DNA of 7,510 bases. Source: Betaproteobacteria bacterium. Its GTDB lineage: Bacteria > Pseudomonadota > Gammaproteobacteria > Burkholderiales > Methylophilaceae. Positions 1 through 7,247 of this stretch are shown in pieces. The DNA is taken from assembly GCA_009926035.1 (NCBI GenBank), contig RFPQ01000034.1, forward strand, positions 1 to 7,510. Reading direction: 5' to 3'. Under the pieces are notes generated by a model that had not been told where the DNA came from, did not search any database, and saw nothing but the letters and a program-made list of their open reading frames with translations. A program made the translations under genes and the position numbers. Numbering within the stretch: position 1 is the stretch's first letter; the number at the start of each line of letters is the position of its first letter.

Positions 1-500
1 TTGCCTGTCACCACAGCGATTTCTTCGCTGAATTTATCTTTGAGTTCAATACCTAAAAGCTCAATCGATTTAATATTTTTTTTGATATTTTCTTTTTTGC
101 GACTGGGTAATGTCTGACTATTCATAAGCGCTACATACACTGCAGCCCGCGCATTCATTTCTTTTAAAATTTCGTCGCCAAATACACTCAAAACAAGCGT
201 CTCAGGGTTTTCTGCAATTAAAGGCTTTATCGCTTTACGAATTAAAGTGTGACGCTGAAAAGTATTTATTTTTTTATCTACAATGACAAAGCTTAATAAG
301 CGTCCGTCCTGGGTCTCAATCGTAACAGGCTCTTTAGCGAGACTCGCTATTTTTTTATGGATACGCTTTAGCTTTTTATCAAGCTCTTTTATAAAAGGAA
401 AAGTCTTTAAAGTTGCATCATTCAGCACAAAAAGAGAATGGCTCCCTTTTATGTTTTTTTCTGTCGCTATATTTCTTTTTTGTATAATTTTAATTGCCAT
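1..500 (-). CDS. Partial N-terminal part of a probable M17 (leucyl aminopeptidase) family protein
   Basis: An uninterrupted minus-strand frame runs from an ATG at 500-498 to the left edge, giving 166 codons with no stop, so the gene continues outside the window. The protein begins MAIKIIQKRN and is rich in Lys and Ile. Later it has an alanine-rich helix (NARAAVYVALMNSQ, about residues 116-129), then LPSRKK (130-135), and ends in the window with EEIAVVTG. An alpha/beta N-terminal domain, an LPSRK-like linker and then a 'V.TGN' approach to the metallopeptidase domain resembles the N-terminal half of proteobacterial M17 aminopeptidase-family proteins. Those are cytosolic, two-metal peptidases. 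The catalytic domain with its metal ligands lies outside the window, so the family call comes from general resemblance only. The ATG is preceded by a weak purine stretch. A GTG three codons upstream is a possible alternative start, and an in-frame TGA lies just beyond it. The gene diverges from the PDH operon. Confidence 0.5.
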   Translation of the reverse strand, partial: MAIKIIQKRNIATEKNIKGSHSLFVLNDATLKTFPFIKELDKKLKRIHKKIASLAKEPVTIETQDGRLLSFVIVDKKINTFQRHTLIRKAIKPLIAENPETLVLSVFGDEILKEMNARAAVYVALMNSQTLPSRKKENIKKNIKSIELLGIELKDKFSEEIAVVTG

Positions 501-615
501 ATAACCCACTATTAAAAAATATCAATAAAATCAATAGAATATTACTTTTTTTAATACTTTTAACTTACTTTTTTACTTGACCCAAACGCTTAAAAACGAC
601 AAACTTAAAGGTATA

Positions 616-642
616 TGAGTTCATTCAACGCGTTATCACTCA
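616..642. repeat. Imperfect inverted repeat, possible operator
   Basis: TGAGT (616-620) and its complement ACTCA (638-642) flank the perfect palindrome AACGCGTT (627-634). The two symmetries do not share a centre: it is 629 for the outer arms and 630.5 for the inner palindrome. This could therefore be a protein-binding site upstream of the PDH promoter or a chance pattern. Confidence 0.2.
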
Positions 643-683
643 CAAAATTAGAAACCCTTTAGGCGCTAGGTAAATAATCAACT

Positions 684-689
684 TATTAT
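684..689 (+). promoter_or_regulatory. Candidate -10 box for the PDH operon
   Basis: TATTAT (within TTATTATACC) resembles the sigma-70 -10 consensus TATAAT. It would place the transcript start near position 696 and give a leader of about 36 bases before the aceE ATG. No good -35 box lies 16-18 bases upstream, so the promoter would be activator-dependent or of a different class, or this call is wrong. Confidence 0.3.
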
Positions 690-715
690 ACCGTTAGCGT
701 CCTCTTAAAAATTCT

Positions 716-719
716 GGAG
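716..719 (+). promoter_or_regulatory. Ribosome binding site of aceE
   Basis: GGAG (in CTGGAGTT) lies 12 bases before the ATG at 732. The spacing is a little long, but this is the only Shine-Dalgarno-like element before the start. It supports the ATG, which also matches the expected AceE N-terminus and length. Confidence 0.6.
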
Positions 720-731
720 TTATATTAAAAC

Positions 732-3386
732 ATGGCATCTATACCTGATATCGACAATCAAGAAACGCAAGAGTGGCTTGACGCCCTCAACGCTGTCATT
801 GAAACCGAAGGTGTAGAACGCGCCCATTTCTTGATCGAATCTATGATTGATCAAGCACGTCGATCTGGTGCTAATTTACCTTATAAAGCCACAACGGCTT
901 ATGTCAATACCATCCCTACCCACTTGCAACAACGTCATCCAGGCAATCCTGACATGGAGCGACGTATCAGGGCTCTTATCAGATGGAATGCCATCATGAC
1001 GGTATTACGTGCGAATGAAAAATCGCCAGGTGTCGGTGGTCATATTGCTAGCTTTCAATCAGCAGCCACTTTATATGACGTAGGCTTTAATCATTTCTTT
1101 AGAGCGGCCAATGATAAATTTCAAGGCGATCTTGTCTATTTCCAAGGCCATTCATCCCCTGGTGTTTATGCGAGAGCTTTTTTAGAAGGGCGTATCAGCG
1201 AAGATCAGTTATCTAACTTCCGCATGGAAACAGGTGGCAAGGGGCTATCAAGCTACCCTCACCCATGGCTTATGCCTGATTTCTGGCAGTTCCCAACAGT
1301 ATCGATGGGTTTAGGTCCCATCATGGGCATTTACCAAGCGCGCTTCTTAAAGTACTTACACGATCGTGGTATTGCAGATACATCTGATCGTAAAGTCTGG
1401 GTTTTCTGTGGTGATGGTGAGATGGATGAGCCTGAGTCACTCGGTGCGATTTCATTAGCATCCAGAGAAAAACTCGATAACCTTATTTTTGTGGTGAACT
1501 GTAACTTACAACGTCTCGATGGACCTGTGCGTGGTAACGGCAAAATTATTCAAGAACTTGAATCTGATTTTAGAGGTTCAGGTTGGAATGTGATTAAAGT
1601 CATTTGGGGTTCTTACTGGGATCCATTGATTGCTATGGATAAAACAGGCTTACTCAAAAAACGTATGGAAGAATGTGTGGATGGTGAATACCAAAACTTT
1701 AAAGCTAAAGGTGGCGCTTACACGCGTGAACACTTCTTTGGTAAATACCCAGAATTAAAAGAGATGGTCGCTGCCATGTCAGATCAAGATATCTGGCGAT
1801 TAAATCGTGGTGGGCATGATCCTCATAAAGTATACGCAGCGTATGCCGCAGCCACTTCACACAAAGGCCAGCCTTCGGTCGTTTTAGCTAAAACGGTTAA
1901 AGGTTACGGTATGGGTGACGCCGGTGAAGGACAAAATATTACGCATCAACAAAAGAGCATGGATATTGATTCATTGAAAGCATTCCGTGATCGTTTTGAC
2001 TTAGATATCAGTAATGCTGATGTCGAAAAATTATCCTTCTATAAACCGGCACCTGATTCACCTGAAATTAAATATATGATGGAAAGACGTGAAGCGCTAG
2101 GCGGCTTTGTACCCCAACGTAAACGTAAAGGTAATGCACTCAAAACGCCCCCGTTATCTGCTTTTGAAAATATGTTAACAGCCACAGGTGAACGTGAAAT
2201 TTCAACGACGATGGCGTTTGTAAGAATCTTATCAACGCTTGTGCGTGACAAAGAGCTTGGTAAATATGTGGTACCTATTGTGCCCGATGAGGCACGTACC
2301 TTTGGTATGGAAGGTATGTTTAGACAACTCGGTATCTATTCTTCTGTCGGTCAATTATACGAACCACAAGATTCTGACCAAGTGATGTTCTATAAAGAAC
2401 AACAAGATGGCCAAATTCTAGAAGAAGGTATTAATGAAGCAGGCTCATTCTCATCATGGGTAGCAGCAGCCACTTCATATACGGTCAACGGCATTCAAAT
2501 GATTCCATTTTATATTTTCTATTCGATGTTTGGTTTTCAACGAATTGGAGATCTTGCATGGGCGGCTGGCGATTCAAGAGCTCGCGGATTCTTACTAGGT
2601 GCTACTGCAGGTCGGACTACACTCAATGGTGAAGGCTTACAACATGAAGATGGCCATAGCCAATTAATGGCGGCGATGATTCCAAATTGTGTATCCTACG
2701 ACCCCACCTTTGCTTACGAACTTGCTGTCATCATGCAAGATGGTTTAAAACGTATGATTGAAAATCAAGAGGATGTGTTCTATTACATCACCCTCATGAA
2801 TGAAAATTATAGCCACCCTGAAATGCCTAAAGGGGTTGAGGCAGATATCATCAAAGGTATGTATCAATTTTCTACTTCAAAGGCCAAAGGTGAAAAAGTA
2901 CAGCTCATGGGTAGTGGTGTGATCTTACGTGAAGTCATTGAAGCACAAAAAATTCTAGAGAGTGATTATGGTGTCTCAGCCGATGTATGGAGTGTCACAA
3001 GCTTTAATGAACTTCGTAAGGATGCATTGGAAGTAGATCGTTGGAATCGTATGAATCCTGATAAACCACAAAAAGAATCTCACGTTGAAAAGCTTCTCAA
3101 AAAAGCAGAAGGTCCAATCATTGCATCCACTGACTATATGAAATCATTTGCAGAACAAATTGCTGTCTTCTTACCACATAAATTTGTAGCTTTAGGTACT
3201 GACGGATTTGGACGCTCTGATTCACGTGAAAACTTACGTCACTTCTTTGAAGTTGATCGTCATTACATTGTAGTTGCAACACTTAAAGCACTAAGTGATG
3301 AAGGCAAAATCAAATCATCGATTGTGACTGATGCGATTAAGAAATTTAAACTCGATCCTAATAAACCTAATCCGGTGACTCAGTAA
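732..3386 (+). CDS. aceE: Pyruvate dehydrogenase E1 component, homodimeric type
   Basis: AceE is the thiamine-diphosphate enzyme of the PDH complex. It decarboxylates pyruvate and reductively acetylates the lipoyl arm of E2 in the cytoplasm. The 884-residue product is close to E. coli AceE (887) and aligns by eye from end to end. Visible active-site elements are: GGH with His104; YFQGH with His140; the ThDP/Mg motif starting GDGEMDEPES at 227 and closing NCN at 256-258, followed by LQRLDGPV; the flexible-loop segment KGYGMGDAGEG ending in ITH with His405; and GLQHEDGHSQ in the C-terminal half. The C-terminal domain retains LGTDGFGRSDSRENLRHFFEVD. These correspond to the catalytic histidines and cofactor ligands known from the E. 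coli enzyme. It is the first gene of an aceE-aceF-lpd operon, with its TAA only 2 bases before the aceF ATG. I see no frameshift or lost key residue. The homodimeric family, as opposed to the alpha2beta2 type, is certain from the single fused chain. Confidence 0.98.
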   Translation: MASIPDIDNQETQEWLDALNAVIETEGVERAHFLIESMIDQARRSGANLPYKATTAYVNTIPTHLQQRHPGNPDMERRIRALIRWNAIMTVLRANEKSPGVGGHIASFQSAATLYDVGFNHFFRAANDKFQGDLVYFQGHSSPGVYARAFLEGRISEDQLSNFRMETGGKGLSSYPHPWLMPDFWQFPTVSMGLGPIMGIYQARFLKYLHDRGIADTSDRKVWVFCGDGEMDEPESLGAISLASREKLDNLIFVVNCNLQRLDGPVRGNGKIIQELESDFRGSGWNVIKVIWGSYWDPLIAMDKTGLLKKRMEECVDGEYQNFKAKGGAYTREHFFGKYPELKEMVAAMSDQDIWRLNRGGHDPHKVYAAYAAATSHKGQPSVVLAKTVKGYGMGDAGEGQNITHQQKSMDIDSLKAFRDRFDLDISNADVEKLSFYKPAPDSPEIKYMMERREALGGFVPQRKRKGNALKTPPLSAFENMLTATGEREISTTMAFVRILSTLVRDKELGKYVVPIVPDEARTFGMEGMFRQLGIYSSVGQLYEPQDSDQVMFYKEQQDGQILEEGINEAGSFSSWVAAATSYTVNGIQMIPFYIFYSMFGFQRIGDLAWAAGDSRARGFLLGATAGRTTLNGEGLQHEDGHSQLMAAMIPNCVSYDPTFAYELAVIMQDGLKRMIENQEDVFYYITLMNENYSHPEMPKGVEADIIKGMYQFSTSKAKGEKVQLMGSGVILREVIEAQKILESDYGVSADVWSVTSFNELRKDALEVDRWNRMNPDKPQKESHVEKLLKKAEGPIIASTDYMKSFAEQIAVFLPHKFVALGTDGFGRSDSRENLRHFFEVDRHYIVVATLKALSDEGKIKSSIVTDAIKKFKLDPNKPNPVTQ
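3374..3378 (+). promoter_or_regulatory. Ribosome binding site of aceF inside the aceE 3' end
   Basis: GGTGA lies within the last codons of aceE, 10 bases before the aceF ATG at 3389. With only 2 bases between stop and start, aceF translation is probably coupled to that of aceE. Confidence 0.55.
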
Positions 3387-3388
3387 CT

Positions 3389-4708
3389 ATGGCTATCGAA
3401 AAAATACTTGTGCCCGATATCGGCAACTTCGACAGTGTCGATGTGATTGAAGTGATTGCTAAAGTCGGTGACACAATCAAAAAAGATGATCCACTCATCA
3501 CATTAGAATCCGACAAAGCATCGATGGATATTCCAGCACCAAGTGCTGGCACTGTGAAAGAGATTCTTTTAAAAGTGGGTGACAAAATAAAACAAGGCTC
3601 CCCTATTTTAATGCTTGATATCGCTGAGGGTGAAAAGAAAATAGATGTAAAAACTGAAGCAAAAGAAACTAAAAAAGAAGAGACTCCAAAAGCTTCAATT
3701 CCTGAACCTTCTCGTCCAGCACCTGAACCGCCACAAAAAATTAAGCCACAGCAAACACCAGTGCCTATCGGTGACAGTATTGCTGTAGCGCCTAATAAAA
3801 AATCGCATGCAAGCCCATCGGTCAGAAAATTTGCGCGTGAACTTGGTGTTAATTTAGCTTTCGTTCAAGGATCAGGACCTAAAAATCGCATTCTTGAATC
3901 TGATGTACAAAGTTATGTGAAAGGTGAATTAGCCAGACCTCGCACAGATAATATGGGTAACGCACCGACGGTCATGCCAATGCCAGTCATTGATTTTAGT
4001 CAGTATGGTGACATTGAAACGAAGCCACTTTCTAAAATTAAAAAATTGTCAGGTGCCAATCTTCACCGCAATTGGGTCACAGCTCCTCACGTCACACAAT
4101 TTGATGAAGCTGATATTACTGACCTCGAAGCATTCAGGAAATCCATGCAAACGGATGCCGAGAAAAAAGGTGTCAAACTTACTCTCTTAGCTTTTCTTAT
4201 GAAAGCTTGTGTGAATGCACTTAAAACTTATCCTAATTTTAATGCATCACTTTCAGCGAATGGCGATGAGCTCATTTTAAAATCTTTTTACAACATCGGT
4301 TTTGCATGCGATACGCCTGACGGATTAGTCGTACCCGTTGTTCGTGATGTTCATCAAAAGGATGTGCTTGATATTGCAAAAGACTTAGGTGAGTTATCTG
4401 CTAAAGCACGTGAACGCAAACTTAAACTAGAAGAAATGCAAGGTGGATGCTTTACGATTTCAAGCCTAGGTGGGATTGGTGGCACTAAATTTACACCGAT
4501 CATTAATTGCCCTGAAGTCGCAATCTTAGGTATATCAAGATCATCGATGGAACCCATTTACGACCCTAAAACAAAAGCATTTGAAGCAAGACTGATCTTG
4601 CCACTCTCTCTTTCTTACGATCACCGTGTGATTGATGGTGCAGATGGCGCGCGCTTTACAAGTCACTTACGCATGATGTTGTCTGATGTGAGACGACTCC
4701 TTCTCTAA
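3389..4708 (+). CDS. aceF: Dihydrolipoamide acetyltransferase (PDH E2), single lipoyl domain
   Basis: AceF forms the core of the PDH complex and moves the acetyl group from its lipoyl arm to CoA. The 439-residue chain reads as follows. A biotinyl-lipoyl domain covers about residues 3-78, with lipoylated Lys43 in ESDKASMDIP. A linker at about 80-138 is first Lys/Glu-rich and then Pro/Ala-rich. A peripheral subunit-binding domain at about 139-176 reads HASPSVRKFARELGVNL then KNRILESDV. The catalytic acyltransferase domain runs from about 210 to the end and carries the active-site motif SYDHRVIDGADG, with His412 and Asp416. The C-terminus LSDVRRLLL is typical of AceF. The 'RRLLL' ending, AceE partner and neighbours favour the PDH enzyme over the 2-oxoglutarate (SucB) one. 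The enterobacterial protein has three lipoyl domains and this has one; a second, closely similar copy sits on the lpd product. It is the second gene of the operon, 5 bases before lpd. Confidence 0.97.
   Translation: MAIEKILVPDIGNFDSVDVIEVIAKVGDTIKKDDPLITLESDKASMDIPAPSAGTVKEILLKVGDKIKQGSPILMLDIAEGEKKIDVKTEAKETKKEETPKASIPEPSRPAPEPPQKIKPQQTPVPIGDSIAVAPNKKSHASPSVRKFARELGVNLAFVQGSGPKNRILESDVQSYVKGELARPRTDNMGNAPTVMPMPVIDFSQYGDIETKPLSKIKKLSGANLHRNWVTAPHVTQFDEADITDLEAFRKSMQTDAEKKGVKLTLLAFLMKACVNALKTYPNFNASLSANGDELILKSFYNIGFACDTPDGLVVPVVRDVHQKDVLDIAKDLGELSAKARERKLKLEEMQGGCFTISSLGGIGGTKFTPIINCPEVAILGISRSSMEPIYDPKTKAFEARLILPLSLSYDHRVIDGADGARFTSHLRMMLSDVRRLLL
3404..3628 (+). repeat. Lipoyl-domain coding copy 1 (in aceF)
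   Basis: This encodes AceF residues 6-80. By manual gapless alignment it matches Lpd residues 7-81 (4732-4956) at 57 of 75 positions. The DNA copies differ at many synonymous sites, so this is an old domain duplication and not a recent DNA repeat. Confidence 0.8.
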
Positions 4709-4713
4709 CTCAT

Positions 4714-6495
4714 ATGGCGAATACTTTTCAAATCACGGTACCTGATATCGGTAACTTCGATAGCGTTGAAGTCATCGAGATCATTGCTAAAGTGGGTGAC
4801 ACAATCAAAAAGGAAGATCCTTTAATTACTCTAGAGTCAGATAAAGCTTCGATGGATATTCCATCCACGCATGAAGGAAAAGTCACAGAAATTAATTTAA
4901 AAGTGGGCGACAAGGTGAAGCAAGGATCTAATATCCTTGTCATGGAATTAAATGAAGTTAGTGAAAAATCTCAAAAAGCTGAAACTCCAAAAGAGGTTAA
5001 ATCTGAAAAAAAGGCAGATATAAAAAAGGAATCGCCTTCTGAAATCACTTCACAAACAGTCGCTAAAAAATCAGATATTGTGTCCACTCATGAAACTGAA
5101 GTCGTCGTCTTAGGTTCAGGCCCTGGCGGCTATACCGCTGCATTTAGAGCTGCTGATTTAGGTAAGAAAGTCATTCTCATTGAGAGATATGGAACCCTAG
5201 GTGGTGTATGTCTTAATGTGGGTTGCATTCCATCGAAAGCACTTTTACACACGGCTAAAGTCATCACAGAAGCTGAAGAAACAGCACAGCATGGTGTTTC
5301 TTTTGGTCCACCCGATATTAACTTAGAAAAAATTCGAAACTGGAAAGCAAATGACGTCGTCGGTAAATTGACACAAGGTTTAAGTGCGATGGCAAAACAA
5401 AGGGAAGTCACTGTCATTCAAGGTGTGGGTGAATTTACATCACCCCATCAAATCAAAGTGACCAAAACAGACGGCCAAACTGAAACGATAGGTTTTGAAC
5501 ATTGCATTATTGCAGCCGGTTCTCAATCCACAAAATTTCCAGGGGTTAAAGATGATCCTCGTATTATGGATTCAACGGGTGCTTTAGAACTTAAAGACAT
5601 TCCAAAACGTTTACTCATAGTGGGTGGCGGTATCATTGGTTTAGAAATGGGTACAGTGTATGACGCGATGGGTAGTCAGGTGAGTGTCGTTGAATTATCA
5701 GATGGACTTATCCAAGGATGTGATCGTGATTTAGTGCGTCCATTACAAAAACGTATGGAAAAACGTTTTGAAAAAATTATGCTCAATACCAAGGTCAATA
5801 TGATCGAGCCAAAAGCTGATGGTATTCATGTCAGTTTTGAATTTGAAGGTAAATCAGAATCGGAAATATATGACCGTGTATTAATCGCAATTGGTCGTCG
5901 CCCCAATGGAAAAGCAATCAAAGCTGAATTAGCTGGGATTAATGTCACTGAACAAGGATTTATTCCAGTCGATAAACAAATGCGAACAAACGTATCGCAC
6001 ATCTTTGCGATTGGCGATATTGTAGGTCAGCCTATGTTAGCGCATAAAGCTACGCACGAAGGTAAAGTGGCGGCCGAAGTGATAGCAGGACATAAAGTTG
6101 AATTCCAAGCGACGACCATTCCATCTGTTGCCTATACTGACCCTGAAGTCGCATGGGTAGGTATCACTGAATTAGAAGCCAAACAAAAAAATATTGAAAT
6201 TGAAAAAGCAAGTTTCCCATGGGCTGCAAGTGGACGCGCTTTGGCTATGAATCGCTCAGAAGGTACGACAAAACTTATTTTTGATAAAGAAACACATCGA
6301 TTGATTGGTGCTGGCATTACAGGTATAAATGCAGGTGAACTTATTGCTGAAACCGTATTAGCGATTGAAATGGGTGCTGATGCACATGATCTTGGTTTAA
6401 CCATTCATCCGCATCCGACATTGTCAGAAACAGTTTGTTTTGCTGCGGAAGTTAAAGAAGGTACGATCACCGATCTTTATATCAAAAAACGATAA
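4714..6495 (+). CDS. lpd: Dihydrolipoamide dehydrogenase (PDH E3) with N-terminal lipoyl domain
   Basis: Lpd is the FAD flavoprotein that reoxidises dihydrolipoyl groups of the PDH complex and passes electrons to NAD+. At 593 residues it is about 120 longer than the common form (about 470). The extra length is an N-terminal lipoyl domain (about residues 5-80, Lys44 in ESDKASMDIP) plus a Lys/Glu/Ser-rich linker (about 82-127). The enzyme then shows: the FAD-binding GSGPGG at 134-139; the redox disulphide GGVCLNVGCIPSK with Cys166 and Cys171; the NAD-binding GGGIIGLE at 304-311; the second FAD contact FAIGDI at 431-436; and a dimerisation domain ending in HPHPTLSE with catalytic His567 and Glu572. 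Lipoyl-fused E3 is known from Neisseria (P64k) and Ralstonia PDH. No convincing Shine-Dalgarno site precedes the ATG: the nearest purine run, TGAGA at 4689-4693, is 20 bases away. Translation probably depends on coupling to aceF, whose stop is 5 bases upstream. It is the last gene of the operon. Confidence 0.97.
   Translation: MANTFQITVPDIGNFDSVEVIEIIAKVGDTIKKEDPLITLESDKASMDIPSTHEGKVTEINLKVGDKVKQGSNILVMELNEVSEKSQKAETPKEVKSEKKADIKKESPSEITSQTVAKKSDIVSTHETEVVVLGSGPGGYTAAFRAADLGKKVILIERYGTLGGVCLNVGCIPSKALLHTAKVITEAEETAQHGVSFGPPDINLEKIRNWKANDVVGKLTQGLSAMAKQREVTVIQGVGEFTSPHQIKVTKTDGQTETIGFEHCIIAAGSQSTKFPGVKDDPRIMDSTGALELKDIPKRLLIVGGGIIGLEMGTVYDAMGSQVSVVELSDGLIQGCDRDLVRPLQKRMEKRFEKIMLNTKVNMIEPKADGIHVSFEFEGKSESEIYDRVLIAIGRRPNGKAIKAELAGINVTEQGFIPVDKQMRTNVSHIFAIGDIVGQPMLAHKATHEGKVAAEVIAGHKVEFQATTIPSVAYTDPEVAWVGITELEAKQKNIEIEKASFPWAASGRALAMNRSEGTTKLIFDKETHRLIGAGITGINAGELIAETVLAIEMGADAHDLGLTIHPHPTLSETVCFAAEVKEGTITDLYIKKR
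4732..4956 (+). repeat. Lipoyl-domain coding copy 2 (in lpd)
   Basis: This encodes Lpd residues 7-81 and pairs with the aceF copy at 3404-3628. The segment around the lipoylated lysine is nearly invariant (GDTIKK, PLITLESDKASMDIP). Divergence is concentrated in the following loop, where PAPSAGTVKEIL becomes PSTHEGKVTEIN. Confidence 0.8.
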
Positions 6496-6506
6496 AACGT
6501 TTTTTT
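6484..6506. terminator. Possible bidirectional terminator between lpd and coaX
   Basis: AAAAAACG (6484-6491) and CGTTTTTT (6498-6505) form a perfect 8-base inverted repeat around the loop ATAAAA. It carries a T run in the + direction (6500-6506) and an A run that becomes a T run on the other strand. It spans the lpd TAA and reaches into the coaX stop codon, so it could end both convergent transcripts. The stem is mostly A-T with only two C-G pairs, next to the loop, so as an intrinsic terminator it would be weak. Confidence 0.45.
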
Positions 6507-7245
6507 AAATATTCGCTAAAACAAAAAGTCCTCCAAGCACCAAATCTTTTTGAATCAAGCTATGTTTTTTTAAATCTGCACTTAAATGCTGATAGATATA
6601 TTCAGCATCTCCTCCACTCAAAACAATGTTTACATCTTTAGATTTTGACAGTGCTAATTCAAAGAAAGATTTAAGATTACCTAAAACACTTAAAATAAAT
6701 CCAGATTGAATGGCATTGGCTGTATTGATTGCTGGTATTTGAAGTGCACCTTCATCATTTTTTAATTGCGCTGTATTTTGAGATAAAGCATTTTTTGTAA
6801 GATAAAGTCCTGGGAGGATCACACCTCCCTCAAATGTATATTGATGTTCTTTCTTATCAAAGCTTACATAATCAATCGTGACTGCAGTGCCCACCGAGAC
6901 TATCACTGTAGATTTTTCTATACTATTGGATACACTCAATGCCGATAGCCAACGATCAGTACCTAGGCTTGAGATATCTTGATAGTCATTCAAAAGATAT
7001 TTCCATTTTTTTTGTGGTTTCACAAATTCAATGGGACATGCAAATTTTTTCAGTTTAATTTTTAATATCGCTTCTTTTTCAAAGCTAGCGACATTTGAAA
7101 TTAATATTTTTTGGATCTTGTCACTGAACATAAAATGATCTTGATCGATATCTTCTGTTAAAAAAGAATTCTGTTGATAGACATCTTTGTGATCACGTAA
7201 CATCCATTTTGTTTTTGTGTTGCCTATATCAATGAGTAGAAACAT
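6505..7245 (-). CDS. coaX: Type III pantothenate kinase
   Basis: CoaX phosphorylates pantothenate to 4'-phosphopantothenate, the first step of CoA synthesis, in the cytoplasm. It belongs to the ASKHA fold and, unlike CoaA, needs a monovalent cation. The 246-residue length is usual for the family. Visible motifs are: the N-terminal phosphate-binding DIGNTKTKW with Asp6; NDY at 86-88; LGTDRW at 94-99 with the presumed catalytic Asp97; the ATP-site segment SVGTAVTID at 117-125; GGVILPG at 140-146; and SGGDA at 210-214 near the C-terminus. The ATG at 7245-7243 gives a start exactly at the conserved MFLLIDIGNT. The gene lies 2 bases downstream of birA, an order also seen in Bordetella, where the CoaX homologue was first named Baf. 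It is most likely co-transcribed with birA and converges on lpd. Its TAA overlaps the T run of the putative shared terminator. Confidence 0.95.
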   Translation of the reverse strand: MFLLIDIGNTKTKWMLRDHKDVYQQNSFLTEDIDQDHFMFSDKIQKILISNVASFEKEAILKIKLKKFACPIEFVKPQKKWKYLLNDYQDISSLGTDRWLSALSVSNSIEKSTVIVSVGTAVTIDYVSFDKKEHQYTFEGGVILPGLYLTKNALSQNTAQLKNDEGALQIPAINTANAIQSGFILSVLGNLKSFFELALSKSKDVNIVLSGGDAEYIYQHLSADLKKHSLIQKDLVLGGLFVLANI

Positions 7246-7247
7246 AG

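Larger units (their letters stand above)
501..731. promoter_or_regulatory. Divergent intergenic region between the left gene and aceE
   Basis: This 231-base gap separates two genes transcribed away from each other, so it should contain both promoters. The half nearer the left gene (about 501-576) is very AT-rich with runs of T. It includes a 10-base direct repeat, TTACTTTTTT, at 542-551 and 565-574. The half nearer aceE is less extreme and contains an 8-base palindrome, AACGCGTT, at 627-634. I found no good pair of -35 and -10 boxes for either direction. I also see no match to the PdhR operator known from enterobacteria, and no small gene. Confidence 0.6.

Noticed and set aside
283..504. A + strand open frame encoding a short, hydrophobic, membrane-like peptide
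   Set aside because: It is fully antisense to the start of the left minus-strand gene. Its hydrophobicity comes from reading the complement of Lys-rich AT codons, and no ribosome binding site supports it.
577..582. TTGACC as a -35 box for the PDH operon
   Set aside because: At the required 16-18 base spacing the downstream sequences (ACAAAC, CAAACT, AAACTT) are poor -10 boxes. The TATATG at 612 is too far away.
3640..3790. Low-complexity A-rich stretch in aceF as a possible frameshift or repeat insertion
   Set aside because: The frame is intact, and Lys/Glu- then Pro/Ala-rich sequence is normal for E2 interdomain linkers.
3367..4943. Two antisense frames (3367-3585 and 4728-4943) that encode peptides resembling each other
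   Set aside because: Their similarity is a by-product of the duplicated lipoyl domain on the opposite strand. They are not a real antisense gene family.
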